Under the pieces are notes generated by a model. That model made no database searches. It saw only the letters and a program-made list of their open reading frames with translations, and was not told the origin of the DNA. This document shows positions 35,463 to 44,249 of a stretch of DNA of 64,000 nucleotides, one piece after another; position 1 is the stretch's first letter; each line of letters starts with the position of its first letter. The DNA comes from Peribacillus glennii (GTDB taxonomy: Bacteria > Bacillota > Bacilli > Bacillales > DSM-1321): NCBI RefSeq assembly GCF_003429105.1, contig NZ_QVTD01000010.1:62001-126000 (forward strand). The letters run 5' to 3'. The position numbers and the translations under genes were made by a program.

Positions 35463-35552
35463 AAAATTGAAGAGTGATAGCAATTATTCCACTAGTAACA
35501 TCAGCAAATTTGAGATAGATCAATAATTCGCCTGTTATTTGCAAAATGGTTT

Positions 35553-36746
35553 TCATTCAAAGCTTTTCTCCGCCACAAGCGTATATGTCTTTGGCAAGCC
35601 GATATCGTGCATCTTATGGTTCGGCTCTTCTTCCAATACCTTTATGACAAGGCCTGACTGGCCGACTGAAGTAACCAGCTCCCCCAGTGTCCACTTTCTT
35701 TGGACAACCTTCGAAAGCTTGTTTTGCTCTTCACCCGGCATATGTTTCGAAAAAGCCACTGTATGGCTTTCGATTTCCGGGTCAAAATAATTGCCGGTAA
35801 CCTTGTGCTTTTTTCCTGTTGAAGTGATCAGCTTTGTGGAAACTGGATGGAATTCATGCAAAACAAATCTTCCTCCGGGCTTTAACAGCTGTTTTACCAC
35901 GTCTAATAATGGATGCAAATCAATTAAATAGTGCAGGACCCCAAGCTCCATTAAAACGATATCCGCTTCTCCGTTTACATGCTCTTTCGGAAGAGACAGT
36001 ACGTCCGATACTACATATTCGACAGATACCCCCGCTGCAGCTGCCAGCTCCGATGCAAAAGCAGCATTTTCCTGTGAAAAATCGATAACTTTAACTTGTG
36101 CACCTAATAAAGCAAGTGCCGTTCCTTTTACCCCGTTGGATCCCATTAAATGGACCACTTTTTTTCCCGGCACATCTCCCAGGTATTTATTAAACGGATG
36201 CAGTCTCCATATAGGATTTTGTTTAATTTTCTCCGAAATTTCTTCAGGCCTGCCATACCGATTTATAAGCGCCTGATAATTATTCTGGTTCCATGCACGT
36301 TCATTGTGTTCTTTAAATTCGGTTTGCTTATGTATCAAATGGGCATGAATTTCCGTGCGATATGCCGCCATTTCCCCGCCGTACAAAAAAGTGTAAAGGG
36401 ATTGGCACCAAAGCTCCTCTTCTTCCAAATGCACAGAAATTCGGTAAGGGTCTGTTTTAATGGTTGTATTAAATAGACAGCTAACAGTGATAGGCACACC
36501 CTCTGCCTCAAAGTGAAACGACGCACGCTCCGCACTTTTTTCAGGATCTGAAGGAGTATAGGCGGAAAAAAGGGCAAATGCATCCTGGAACAAATCCCAT
36601 TGAACGGAAACTGTTACCTGATTAAGATTTTTTATTGCTACACCCTGGATGAAAAGAGCAGCCGCCCCGGTGAATTGATAAGGAATGCCGCCCTCTTCCA
36701 ACGCCGGGCCAACAGTCAGGATTGCCTTTCGAAATTCTGTGTTCAT
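35553..36746 (-). CDS. Nucleotidyltransferase-like domain fused to a SAM-dependent methyltransferase
   Basis: A 397-residue single reading frame with two parts. Residues 1-140 (GIPYQFTGAAALFIQGVAIKNLNQVTVSVQWDLF) look like the start of a nucleotidyltransferase-type fold, but I see no clear catalytic Asp pair. Residues from about 145 form a class I methyltransferase: KVVHLMGSNGVKGTALALLGAQVKVIDFS (SAM-binding), VEYVVSDVLSLP, and LLKPGGRFVLHEFHP. The junction sequence KEHNERAWNQNNYQALINRYG looks like the usual start of the methyltransferase alone, suggesting a fusion. The substrate is unknown. GGAGG precedes the ATG. Confidence 0.75.
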   Translation of the reverse strand: MNTEFRKAILTVGPALEEGGIPYQFTGAAALFIQGVAIKNLNQVTVSVQWDLFQDAFALFSAYTPSDPEKSAERASFHFEAEGVPITVSCLFNTTIKTDPYRISVHLEEEELWCQSLYTFLYGGEMAAYRTEIHAHLIHKQTEFKEHNERAWNQNNYQALINRYGRPEEISEKIKQNPIWRLHPFNKYLGDVPGKKVVHLMGSNGVKGTALALLGAQVKVIDFSQENAAFASELAAAAGVSVEYVVSDVLSLPKEHVNGEADIVLMELGVLHYLIDLHPLLDVVKQLLKPGGRFVLHEFHPVSTKLITSTGKKHKVTGNYFDPEIESHTVAFSKHMPGEEQNKLSKVVQRKWTLGELVTSVGQSGLVIKVLEEEPNHKMHDIGLPKTYTLVAEKSFE

Positions 36747-36860
36747 GAAACCCTCCGAGAAATCATTTTTTTATTTTTATTATAGAGGAATTGCCTCCTT
36801 ATGGAGTAACTGTATAACTCATCCTCCAATTTCAACCAATTTTTCAATAAATATTCATAT

Positions 36861-36895
36861 TTAAGTTAACTTAACAGTTAAATTTGCTTTATAAT
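36861..36895 (+). promoter_or_regulatory. Promoter with overlapping palindromic operator for marR
   Basis: TTAACT (36866-36871) and TATAAT (36890-36895) are 18 bases apart. The perfect 14-bp palindrome TTAAGTTAACTTAA (36861-36874) overlaps the -35 box, a typical MarR autoregulation layout. Confidence 0.65.
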
Positions 36896-36930
36896 TAAGA
36901 ATATAGATATAACATGAAAGGAGAGTTCAT

Positions 36931-37380
36931 ATGGACCGCATCACAGAAATAAGCCTCAAAATCAAGGAATATTCGGATTTGCTGGGATCAATCATGCTTG
37001 AGGACTATAAACAGCACTTAGATGAGGATACATCCAATTTAACCGCTAAACAAGAAGTAATCCTTGAGTTGTTAAAGAATGCTCCTAAAACAATCGGTGA
37101 AATCGCTGAAAGCTTTTCGATGACAGCGAGTGCAGCCAGCCAGATTATTTCAAAGCTTGAAAAAGAAGGATATGTTGGGCGGGAAATCAATGCATCGAAC
37201 CGCCGGGAGATTATTGTGTCCTTAAGCAAGAAAGGGAAGGATTACCATGAAAAGCGTGCCAAACTGGAACACTACCTTATTCAGAAATATTTTGCGAAAC
37301 TAGACCTTCCCGACTTAGAGAACTTATTGGTTTTATATGAAAAACTATATGCAATTGCCGTAAAGGTCCAGGAGGAATAA
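36931..37380 (+). CDS. MarR-family transcription regulator
   Basis: A 149-residue winged-helix dimeric regulator: LTAKQEVILELLKNAPKTIGEIAESFSMTASAASQIISKLEKEGYVGREINASNRREIIVSLSKKGKDY contains the recognition helix and the DxR-type wing. The start follows AAAGGAG. A palindrome over its promoter suggests self-repression. The serine hydrolase gene 155 bases downstream, past a repeat array, could be a target, but that is a guess. Confidence 0.9.
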   Translation: MDRITEISLKIKEYSDLLGSIMLEDYKQHLDEDTSNLTAKQEVILELLKNAPKTIGEIAESFSMTASAASQIISKLEKEGYVGREINASNRREIIVSLSKKGKDYHEKRAKLEHYLIQKYFAKLDLPDLENLLVLYEKLYAIAVKVQEE

Positions 37381-37393
37381 AATATTACCCTTT

Positions 37394-37487
37394 GGGGGGT
37401 CAGTCCCCCACCCTAGTAAAGTGGTAACTCAGCGGGGGACTGACCCCCAGTATGGTAACGCGTTAAAGCAGTGGGGGACTGACCCCA
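37394..37487. repeat. REP-like triple palindrome (15-24-15-24-15)
   Basis: Units begin at 37395 (GGGGG-TCAGT-CCCCC), 37434 (GGGGG-ACTGA-CCCCC) and 37473 (GGGGG-ACTGA-CCCC). Both spacers are exactly 24 bases. The array starts 14 bases after the marR stop. Unit one is the inverse of units two and three, so a long hairpin is possible. Confidence 0.88.
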
Positions 37488-37535
37488 ATTTTTAAGTCTG
37501 ATTAATAATTAATTATATTTAAAGGTGGGATAGGG

Positions 37536-38576
37536 ATGGGTTATGTGAATGAAATACAAAATCTTGCTGCCAAAGGGTTGTATCCAAGGAAAGACAATTT
37601 GGTGTACGTAGGGATTACACGGAACGGGAACAGGGAGTTCCATGCCTTTGGGAAATTTCCCGAAATGGTACATCCATCCGAAGCATTATTTGAAATCGGT
37701 TCCATCACTAAAGTTTTTACAGGGATTCTACTGGCCCGCCTTGTATTCGAGGGCAAGGTGTCCCTGGATGATCCAATAGAGAAATTCAAACCTGAGTATA
37801 AGCAAGCGATAAACGTTAACGGACAGTCCATGACGTTACGGCACTTGGCCACACATACCGCTGGGCTTCCAAGAGAAGATAAGGCATTGAGAAAGAAGAT
37901 AAAGGACAAGAAAAATCCGTATAAATATTACTTGGTAGAAGATCTTGATGCGTTTTTCCGGGAGTACCAGCTGAAGAAGGCTGGAAAATGGAACTATTCC
38001 AACATCGGGGTGGCACTTCTGGCGAGAATAATGGAGGATTTGCTGGAAATGCCCCTTGAGGTAGCTATTGAGGAATATGTCTGCCGGCCGCTCGGGTTGA
38101 AAGACACGGTCATGTCATTAAGTGAAGATCGAGAGCAGAGGAGAGTAAAGGCTTTTACAAAAAAACAGGAGGAGATACCTTTACTCGAAATTCACGGTAT
38201 TAAAGGAGCCGGGGGACTTTTATCCACCATGCAGGACATGATGAGGTTTACAGAAGCGAACTTAGGAATTTTTAATACTGACCTGTCCCCTGTCTTGGAA
38301 TTCTCGCATAAAAAACAGGCAAACGTGAAAAAGAATTTTGAAATGGGCCTTTGCTGGTTTATCGAGCATACCAAAGACCTCATGCATCCTATCATCTGGA
38401 CCGGCGGGACTACTATCGGCTATCATACCTATGCAGGCCTTATCAAAGAAGAAAATACAGGGGTAGTCGTATTGTCGACTTATCACTTGAAGTTCACCGA
38501 AATCTTAAAAGTATTGGCAGGCAAGGGTCCTGTAGTTACGGATCGAATAGGGAGAGCAGTGTTTAAGTCTATCTGA
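37536..38576 (+). CDS. Serine hydrolase of the beta-lactamase/class C family
   Basis: A 346-residue protein with the penicillin-binding/beta-lactamase fold: nucleophile motif SITK at 56-59, YSN at 154-156, and WTGGTTIG replacing the KTG/HTG triad near 287-294. There is no signal peptide, so it is probably cytoplasmic and more likely an esterase or peptidase than a true beta-lactamase. The ATG follows GGTGGGA. The neighbouring MarR gene may regulate it. Confidence 0.85.
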   Translation: MGYVNEIQNLAAKGLYPRKDNLVYVGITRNGNREFHAFGKFPEMVHPSEALFEIGSITKVFTGILLARLVFEGKVSLDDPIEKFKPEYKQAINVNGQSMTLRHLATHTAGLPREDKALRKKIKDKKNPYKYYLVEDLDAFFREYQLKKAGKWNYSNIGVALLARIMEDLLEMPLEVAIEEYVCRPLGLKDTVMSLSEDREQRRVKAFTKKQEEIPLLEIHGIKGAGGLLSTMQDMMRFTEANLGIFNTDLSPVLEFSHKKQANVKKNFEMGLCWFIEHTKDLMHPIIWTGGTTIGYHTYAGLIKEENTGVVVLSTYHLKFTEILKVLAGKGPVVTDRIGRAVFKSI

Positions 38577-38600
38577 CAGAATATCAATGTGTATCAGGCA

Positions 38601-38647
38601 AAACAGAGTTCCCTCCAGACGATAGTCAAAAAGGAACCTGTTTATTT
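38601..38647. terminator. Probable terminator between the serine hydrolase and liaR
   Basis: AACAGAGTTCC pairs with GGAACCTGTT around a 20-base loop; TTATTTT follows. The stem has a mismatch and reaches into the end of liaR. Confidence 0.4.
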
Positions 38648-39274
38648 TACCAATGCATGCTTAAACGCATAAATGACTGCCTGGGTCCTGTCCTGCACCT
38701 CAAGTTTGCTAAGGATATTGCTTACATGGACCTTGGCCGTTTTCAGGGCGATAAACAGTTCATCCGCTATTTCCTGGTTCGTTTTCCCTTCAGCCATCAA
38801 TAGCAGGATTTCCATCTCACGGTTTGTCAATAGCTCATGGGGCATTTGTGTATGCTGGTTACGCATTTTGGCCATCATTTTTCCGGTTACTTCCGGTTCT
38901 AGGATCGATTGCCCGTGATAAGTCGAACGGACGGCGTCGGCGATATCACTAGCCTTTGAGGTTTTCAGCATATAACTCATTGCTCCCGCTTCAAGGGCGG
39001 GATACACTTTTTCGTCATCAAGGAAGCTTGTGACAATGATGATTTTCGCTTCCGGCCATTTTTCGATAATCGAGCGGGTCGCTTCAATACCGTCCATTTC
39101 CTTCATCACCAAATCCATGAGGATGATATCAGGGCGCAGGTTTAGCGCGAGCTCGACAGCCTTCCCTCCATCATCAGCCTCTCCGATTACCTCAATATCC
39201 GGCTGTAACGATAGATAAGAAGACACACCGATCCGGACCATTTCGTGGTCATCGACAAATAATACTTTAATCAT
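38642..39274 (-). CDS. liaR: Response regulator LiaR
   Basis: A 210-residue NarL/LuxR-type response regulator. The receiver has DD at 8-9, the phospho-acceptor Asp54 (ILMDLVM) and the conserved Thr/Lys switch residues; the C-terminal HTH reads [45 protein letters not shown]. With LiaS it responds to lipid-II-binding antibiotics and other envelope stress. I choose the ATG at 39274, eight bases after GGAGG; it overlaps liaS by eight bases. Confidence 0.93.
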   Translation of the reverse strand: MIKVLFVDDHEMVRIGVSSYLSLQPDIEVIGEADDGGKAVELALNLRPDIILMDLVMKEMDGIEATRSIIEKWPEAKIIIVTSFLDDEKVYPALEAGAMSYMLKTSKASDIADAVRSTYHGQSILEPEVTGKMMAKMRNQHTQMPHELLTNREMEILLLMAEGKTNQEIADELFIALKTAKVHVSNILSKLEVQDRTQAVIYAFKHALVK

Positions 39275-40310
39275 TCTTTCCACCTCCTGCCGGCACCGGT
39301 ACTTTTACTTCCAGCCTTGTGCCTTTATTGGGAACACTGACAATCTTCATCGTCCCGCCGATTTCCACAGCGCGTTCATGCATATTTTGCAAACCGTATG
39401 ATCCTGTTTTTGAATTGTCCATGTTAAAACCGAGACCATCATCCACAATCCGCATGATAATCAAATCATCCCGCCCGATCAACAAAACCTCAAGCGTAGT
39501 TGCCTTTGCATGCCTCAATGTATTGGAGACAGATTCTTGCAGGATGCGAAACAGATGATCCTCTATTCCACGATCCAATGGAATCGGCTCAACTTTCCAG
39601 GTAATGTTCATCGGTACCTTTTGGGATAATTCGGCCAAAAGCTCCTGAATTCCTTCCTGTAGCGACTTATCACGCAACGGGACCGGACGGAGATGCAATA
39701 ACAAGGCTCTCATTTCAAGCTGCGATTGATGGATCATCTCTTCCACCATTTTCATCTGTTTTGCTTCCGCACTTTCAGGATCGGGCTTCGATTCCGTAAT
39801 AGCTGACATCAGCATCGATGCGGCGAAAAGCTGCTGGCTAACTGAATCATGAAGCTCTCTGGCCAGACGATTTCGTTCCTGCGAGACGATTTCTTCAATG
39901 ATTTTTTCTTGGTCTGCCACTTTTTCACTCGTTAATTTTTGCGAGATTTTCGCCTGTTCTGATAGATGATTGTGCACTTTCTTAATTCTGGCTGATATCG
40001 CAGCCATTTCCTGGATGGAATCGGGTTCTGTCTGAGTCGGGGCATTTCCCTGTTCAAGCTGGTATAATGCATCCCCTATCCCGTGAAGCTGCCTTCTCCA
40101 AAACAGTCCGGAGCTTAGCCCGGACACGAGACCAACCGCCAAGCTTAAAGACGGAACAAAAAAAACGAAAGGCATGCCCATGATTTCCTTATGCCAAAGC
40201 ATGCGCCAGTCTTCCGGAGGGAACACAAAGAAAACAACTGCCGGCAGCGATAGAGAAAGGATAAAAGCGATGGCCATTCCGCTTACGATTTGCCTGGTTA
40301 AAATACTCAT
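39267..40310 (-). CDS. liaS: Sensor histidine kinase LiaS
   Basis: A 347-residue membrane kinase with two N-terminal helices (about 10-30 and 48-70) and almost no extracellular part, typical of intramembrane-sensing kinases. HAMP-like sequence follows, then the HisKA_3 box [16 protein letters not shown] with His154, and the ATPase domain ([34 protein letters not shown]). LiaF restrains it in B. subtilis. It overlaps liaF by four bases. Confidence 0.93.
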   Translation of the reverse strand: MSILTRQIVSGMAIAFILSLSLPAVVFFVFPPEDWRMLWHKEIMGMPFVFFVPSLSLAVGLVSGLSSGLFWRRQLHGIGDALYQLEQGNAPTQTEPDSIQEMAAISARIKKVHNHLSEQAKISQKLTSEKVADQEKIIEEIVSQERNRLARELHDSVSQQLFAASMLMSAITESKPDPESAEAKQMKMVEEMIHQSQLEMRALLLHLRPVPLRDKSLQEGIQELLAELSQKVPMNITWKVEPIPLDRGIEDHLFRILQESVSNTLRHAKATTLEVLLIGRDDLIIMRIVDDGLGFNMDNSKTGSYGLQNMHERAVEIGGTMKIVSVPNKGTRLEVKVPVPAGGGKND

Positions 40311-41050
40311 ATCCTGCTCACCTCTAAATCTCCCGTTATCTGAGAGGTGATTATTTTTACTTTTTGGCCTGCCTTTTCATAACCGGCAGTCTGGTAAGAG
40401 ATAATTTGATTAAAAGCCATTTTCTCTTGATGCCGAAAAATATCAGCCTTTCCGGCAAATACCGAATGGTGAATGCTTACCTCAATATCATAGGGAACCA
40501 GGATTTGAATTTTACCTATAAAACTTCTAATGGAAATGACAGCTTCGCCTTTAGGGAGGATCGTATTGCTTAAATCAACGACCGTATCGCCTATTCCTCC
40601 CTGAATGTTTATATCATTCCACTCATAGATGTACTCAGGTGTTTTTTGCCTGCCGAATAATCTATTCTCAAAAATGTGATCTTTTTTAAGCATAGGTTCA
40701 TTTTCGGGGTTTCCAGCCTGAATCTCAGGCTCAACCAACTCGGGCTTGATTATTCCAGGATTTTTTTTAGATTGGAAAAAAGTGAGAATCACATATACGA
40801 GAATAGCTAACAGGAAGAACTTAAAAATCATCATATGGAGGACGGTTATGGCTGTAGTAAATAACCCTGCCCAGAACATGATTTTTCCCCGTTTTCGGGA
40901 GTAAGATTTCCTGCCAAAATAAGTGAGCCCAATTGTAAACGCAAGGGAGAATAATAAACCCCCGTCAAAAAACGATATTTCCAGAAGCAGCAGTACAATT
41001 CCTATCAATACGATCCAGCTGAAATAATCTGTTTTCAGTTGTTTGAACAT
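40307..41050 (-). CDS. liaF: LiaF, inhibitor of the LiaRS system
   Basis: A 247-residue membrane protein with several N-terminal helices (about 13-90) and a C-terminal cell-wall-active-antibiotics-response domain (FGRQKTPEYIYEWNDINIQGGIGDTVVDLSNTILPKGEAVISIRSFIGKIQILVPYDIEVSIHHSVFAGKADIF). In B. subtilis it keeps LiaS inactive without stress. The liaG gene usually before it is absent here. Confidence 0.92.
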   Translation of the reverse strand: MFKQLKTDYFSWIVLIGIVLLLLEISFFDGGLLFSLAFTIGLTYFGRKSYSRKRGKIMFWAGLFTTAITVLHMMIFKFFLLAILVYVILTFFQSKKNPGIIKPELVEPEIQAGNPENEPMLKKDHIFENRLFGRQKTPEYIYEWNDINIQGGIGDTVVDLSNTILPKGEAVISIRSFIGKIQILVPYDIEVSIHHSVFAGKADIFRHQEKMAFNQIISYQTAGYEKAGQKVKIITSQITGDLEVSRI

Positions 41051-41102
41051 GGGGTACCTCCCTTCGCTAACTCTTTGTTGTGTTTTTATCCACAGTTGTC
41101 AT

Positions 41103-41212
41103 TTGTTGGTATAATCTTACAACTATTGATAAAAAACCTCAGCTTGTTGATATAATCCGAGATTTGATGATTTATCCCAAACTGTTTAAATAAAATGAAA
41201 TTTGTTGTAAAT
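41103..41212. repeat. Degenerate array with a period of about 20 bp (TTGTTGAT motif)
   Basis: TTGTTG/ATTGAT/TTGATG-like words occur near 41103, 41124, 41144, 41164, 41184 and 41203. Read on the other strand the word is ATCAACAA, close to the TTCAAC motif of the 35.3-kb array. It separates liaFSR from liaIH. Confidence 0.55.
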
Positions 41213-41215
41213 CCT

Positions 41216-41248
41216 AAAAAAGGCGCAGAAACCTACGCCTTTTTTTAG
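41216..41248. terminator. Intrinsic terminator after liaH
   Basis: AAAGGCGCAG and CTACGCCTTT form a short stem with A- and T-runs on both sides, so it works in either direction. It would separate the strongly induced liaIH message from liaFSR. Confidence 0.7.
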
Positions 41249-41260
41249 GATACCATGACT

Positions 41261-41911
41261 TCATTCAGAAATAGAATGTGTTTCTTTATTTTTCATATCT
41301 TTTTCAAGCTGGGCGATCCGGGCATCAATGGTATTCCGGTGATAAGCTGAATTCACCTGGTGTTCGAGCCTGTCGAGATAAGACTCCATTTCTTCGAATC
41401 GAGCGAATGATTTGGTCGAATATGTTTCGGATTCTAACACCTGGTTCATCCGGTAGCTTGCGCGAGCCATATTCTCACGGCTCATCAATTCCATGCGTTT
41501 AATGTTCATATCCTTGAGCTTATGATTCATTTCTTCGTATTTGCGCTCTAGCTCTTCAAGCTGCCTTTCCGCCTTACGAAGTGCTTCTTTTAATTTTTGG
41601 GCGCGTTCCTCATAATGGACACTCTCCTGGACCGCAAATGACTGCAATTCTGTTTCTCCCGCTTGGGCGGCAATTTCCGCCTGGTGCCGGCGTTTGTCCG
41701 CAAGGGTTGCAGCCTGGCGATATTCCCGGGTGAATCCTTCTTTCAGGAGGTATTGGCGTTCCACCAATTTGCGGACCTTTTCCGTTTCCTGCTCACACTG
41801 GCGGAGATATTGGTTCAACAGGGCAATCGGATTTTTTTGTTCCCTTTCATCAAGCATTTCGTTGAAATCTGCTGCAATCGCATTTTTAATTCTCGTAAAT
41901 AAATTATTCAT
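41261..41911 (-). CDS. liaH: Phage-shock protein A family protein LiaH
   Basis: A 216-residue PspA/IM30 (ESCRT-III-like) protein, almost wholly coiled-coil: DFNEMLDEREQKNPIALLNQYLRQCEQETEKVRKLVERQYLLKEGFTREY, then a long Glu/Lys/Arg-rich helix. It assembles at the membrane under envelope stress. The second of two nearby ATGs (41911) has better spacing from AAGGAG. It follows liaI by 21 bases. Confidence 0.92.
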   Translation of the reverse strand: MNNLFTRIKNAIAADFNEMLDEREQKNPIALLNQYLRQCEQETEKVRKLVERQYLLKEGFTREYRQAATLADKRRHQAEIAAQAGETELQSFAVQESVHYEERAQKLKEALRKAERQLEELERKYEEMNHKLKDMNIKRMELMSRENMARASYRMNQVLESETYSTKSFARFEEMESYLDRLEHQVNSAYHRNTIDARIAQLEKDMKNKETHSISE

Positions 41912-41932
41912 TTTCATTCTCTCCTTTATTGG

Positions 41933-42277
41933 TTATCGTTTTAATTCAGCCCATTGCTTTTCAAAATTGACAAAGGGATCTTGTTCATCGTTCTTAGTGC
42001 TTTTTTTGGTTCCATTCCACTTTTTGTAGACCAGGTAAAGTACATATGCTGCAGCAAGGCCAATCAATGATGGCACATTGGCCAGCGATGCCGATAGGGC
42101 TGCCAGGCCGATAAGTCCCCAGATGATTTTCCCGGATGTGGATTCTGATTTCATAAATTGTTTAAACACGAAGTAAAGGATCACCAGGCAGATAGCCAGG
42201 CCGGCCAGTGGCCCAACATTTGCGAGAAGGACACATGCCGCGATTCCTCCCGCAAGTAATAACCCGAATTTTTTCAT
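41933..42277 (-). CDS. liaI: LiaI-like membrane anchor
   Basis: A 114-residue protein with helices at about 4-40 and 53-85 and a hydrophilic C-terminal tail (NDEQDPFVNFEKQWAELKR). It precedes liaH, matching the LiaI role as membrane anchor of LiaH in B. subtilis. The start follows GGAGGAAG. Sequence divergence in this family is high, so synteny carries much of the call. Confidence 0.82.
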   Translation of the reverse strand: MKKFGLLLAGGIAACVLLANVGPLAGLAICLVILYFVFKQFMKSESTSGKIIWGLIGLAALSASLANVPSLIGLAAAYVLYLVYKKWNGTKKSTKNDEQDPFVNFEKQWAELKR

Positions 42278-42336
42278 TTTTGACTTCCTCCTTTCATGTT
42301 TCTAGCTTATCTGTTTTTCTTTTTTTCCATAATGAA

Positions 42337-42364
42337 CCAGGGCTATATTTTCATATAAGCCTGG
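42337..42364. promoter_or_regulatory. Imperfect 28-bp palindrome upstream of liaI
   Basis: CCAGGGCTATAT and ATATAAGCCTGG flank TTTC, with 11 of 12 positions complementary. It lies about 60-90 bases upstream of liaI, where a LiaR operator would be expected. I cannot confirm that it matches the known LiaR box. Confidence 0.35.
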
Positions 42365-42480
42365 AGGCTTAGTGGCTTCGGGCAAAGAGAACCTTGGTTG
42401 CGAAACATGTAATTGAGAAACAGGGCGAAATCACCCTGCAGATAGGAAATATAAAAACCTTCCTGTCCATAAAAATAAAA

Positions 42481-42504
42481 AAACCCGGCTCATTGCCGGG
42501 TTTC
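42481..42504 (-). terminator. Intrinsic terminator after the DEAD-box helicase gene
   Basis: AAACCCGGC and GCCGGGTTT flank TCATT; the minus strand continues with TTTTT. Confidence 0.85.
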
Positions 42505-42537
42505 CTGCTTAAATCAGGCTTGATATTACTCTCTTAT

Positions 42538-44109
42538 TTATCGCGGCCTTTTACCACGGGAACTCGTTTTGCGATTATTATTTCGTTTTGCTGTTTCTTG
42601 ACCGGCAGCGGTTCGCCCTTTTCTATCATCACTTACAAGGAAGTCCTTTTTATTTTTTCTGCCTGCTGGCCCCTTTTTATCTCGTTCCCTTTTGGGGTCA
42701 TTGCGGTTTTCTTGTGAGCTGCGCTGTTCTTTTTTATCTCGCTCCTTTTTAAGATTATTGCGGTTTTCCGGTGCCCTAACCTTGCCTTTTCTATCTTGTT
42801 GCCTTTCCGGGGCATTGTGGTTTTCTTGTGAGCTGCGCCAATCTTTTTTATCTTGTTCCTTTTTAAGGGCATTGCGGTTTTCCGATGTCCTGAACTTGCC
42901 TTTTCTATCTTGTTGCTCGTCGGGGGAATTCCGCTTTTCTGACGACCTGCGCTGCCCTTTTTGCGTCCGGCCGGGCTCGGAGTCAGGATTGGCCTTAACT
43001 CCCTCAATCACCTTCCGTTCCACCGTTAATTGGATGCCTTTTTCAATTGCGGCCAAAAGCTGCCGGTCCTTTGGGGCAATGAACGTGATCGCCATGCCTT
43101 GTCCGCCTGCCCTGCCCGTCCTGCCGATACGGTGAATATAGCTTTCCGCATCTTCAGGAACATCATAATTAAATACATGGGTGACACCTTCGACGTCCAG
43201 CCCCCGCGCTGCCACATCCGTTGCAACCAATAGGTGGATGGCCGCGTCCCGGAAGCGTTTCATCACTTGTTCCCGTTTCGATTGTGATAAATCCCCGTGA
43301 AGTTCATCTGAATTGAAACCGGCATTCTTTAGGGCTTCATTCAGTTTACTGACCCGCCGTTTAGTCCTGCAGAAGATGATTGCCATAAACGGCTGTTCTT
43401 CTTTAATCACTTTAAATAAAGTCGCTTGTTTCGTTCTGTCAGTTGTCTCAATAACCGTCTGACTGATTTGTTCAACTGTAACGTTTTTACTTTTGACCGA
43501 AATGGTGACTGGGGATTTCATAAAACGTTTCGCAATCGACCGTACCTGCTCAGGCATGGTAGCAGAGAAAAGCAGCATTTGTTTTTCGGTTGGGGCCATT
43601 CCAATGATAGCTTCGACTTCCGGCAAAAACCCGATATGGAGCATTTGATCCGCTTCGTCTAAAACAAGTGTGGAAATATTACTCAAATCTATCGTTCCGC
43701 GCCGGACGTGATCCAGAAGCCTTCCGGGAGTTGCAACGACTATTGCAGGATTTTCCCCAAGCACCCTCATTTGTCTGTCGACATCCTGCCCCCCATAAAT
43801 CGCGGCCGCATGTACCCCATCTACAGCATTTTCCAATTTGGCCAATTCCGTGCTAATTTGAAGGGCAAGCTCCCTTGTAGGGGACAAAATAAGCGCCTGT
43901 ACCTGCTTTAGCTCTGGTCTTACCTTTTCCAAAATCGGGAGCAGAAAAGCAAGTGTTTTTCCTGTGCCAGTCTGTGCCCGGGCAATAACATCCCTTCCCG
44001 CCGCTATTTCACGAATGGACTTCTCCTGGATGGCTGTTGGTGTTTCAATACCACTTTCTTTAAGTATCTTTTGAAGTTCGGAACGTATTCCGAGCTGTGT
44101 AAACTCCAT
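42538..44109 (-). CDS. DEAD-box RNA helicase with repeat-rich C-terminal tail
   Basis: A 523-residue helicase of the CshA/DeaD type. Core motifs are intact: AQTGTGKT (43-50), PTRELA (77-82), DEAD (151-154), SAT (182-184) and HRIGRTGRAG (326-335). After residue about 385 the protein is a highly charged tail made of five units of 18-20 residues (388-481), then RKGRTAAGQETAKRNNNRKTSSRGKRPR. Such basic tails bind RNA or ribosomes; this repeat organisation is unusual. It probably acts in ribosome assembly, mRNA turnover or cold adaptation. Confidence 0.9.
   Translation of the reverse strand: MEFTQLGIRSELQKILKESGIETPTAIQEKSIREIAAGRDVIARAQTGTGKTLAFLLPILEKVRPELKQVQALILSPTRELALQISTELAKLENAVDGVHAAAIYGGQDVDRQMRVLGENPAIVVATPGRLLDHVRRGTIDLSNISTLVLDEADQMLHIGFLPEVEAIIGMAPTEKQMLLFSATMPEQVRSIAKRFMKSPVTISVKSKNVTVEQISQTVIETTDRTKQATLFKVIKEEQPFMAIIFCRTKRRVSKLNEALKNAGFNSDELHGDLSQSKREQVMKRFRDAAIHLLVATDVAARGLDVEGVTHVFNYDVPEDAESYIHRIGRTGRAGGQGMAITFIAPKDRQLLAAIEKGIQLTVERKVIEGVKANPDSEPGRTQKGQRRSSEKRNSPDEQQDRKGKFRTSENRNALKKEQDKKDWRSSQENHNAPERQQDRKGKVRAPENRNNLKKERDKKEQRSSQENRNDPKRERDKKGPAGRKNKKDFLVSDDRKGRTAAGQETAKRNNNRKTSSRGKRPR
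42667..42948 (-). repeat. Coding tandem repeat in the helicase tail
   Basis: Five units starting at residues 388, 407, 425, 445 and 463. Odd units begin RSSE/RSSQEN and even units RTSEN/RAPEN, so the higher-order unit is two repeats (about 111-114 bp). Gln/Arg/Lys/Asp-rich cores (QQDRKGK, KEQDKK, RERDKK) recur. Confidence 0.85.
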
Positions 44110-44249
44110 GTTTCCACCTGCTTCTATATATGTCTGCGCCTAGTATACCATTAAGTTTGCATAGTCATTTATTTATTGAAAGGCGACCGATTTCAATTTT
44201 TAGATTATTTTAACCATTCTTGATTTATTGTATCCCGCTTATTATTAGT

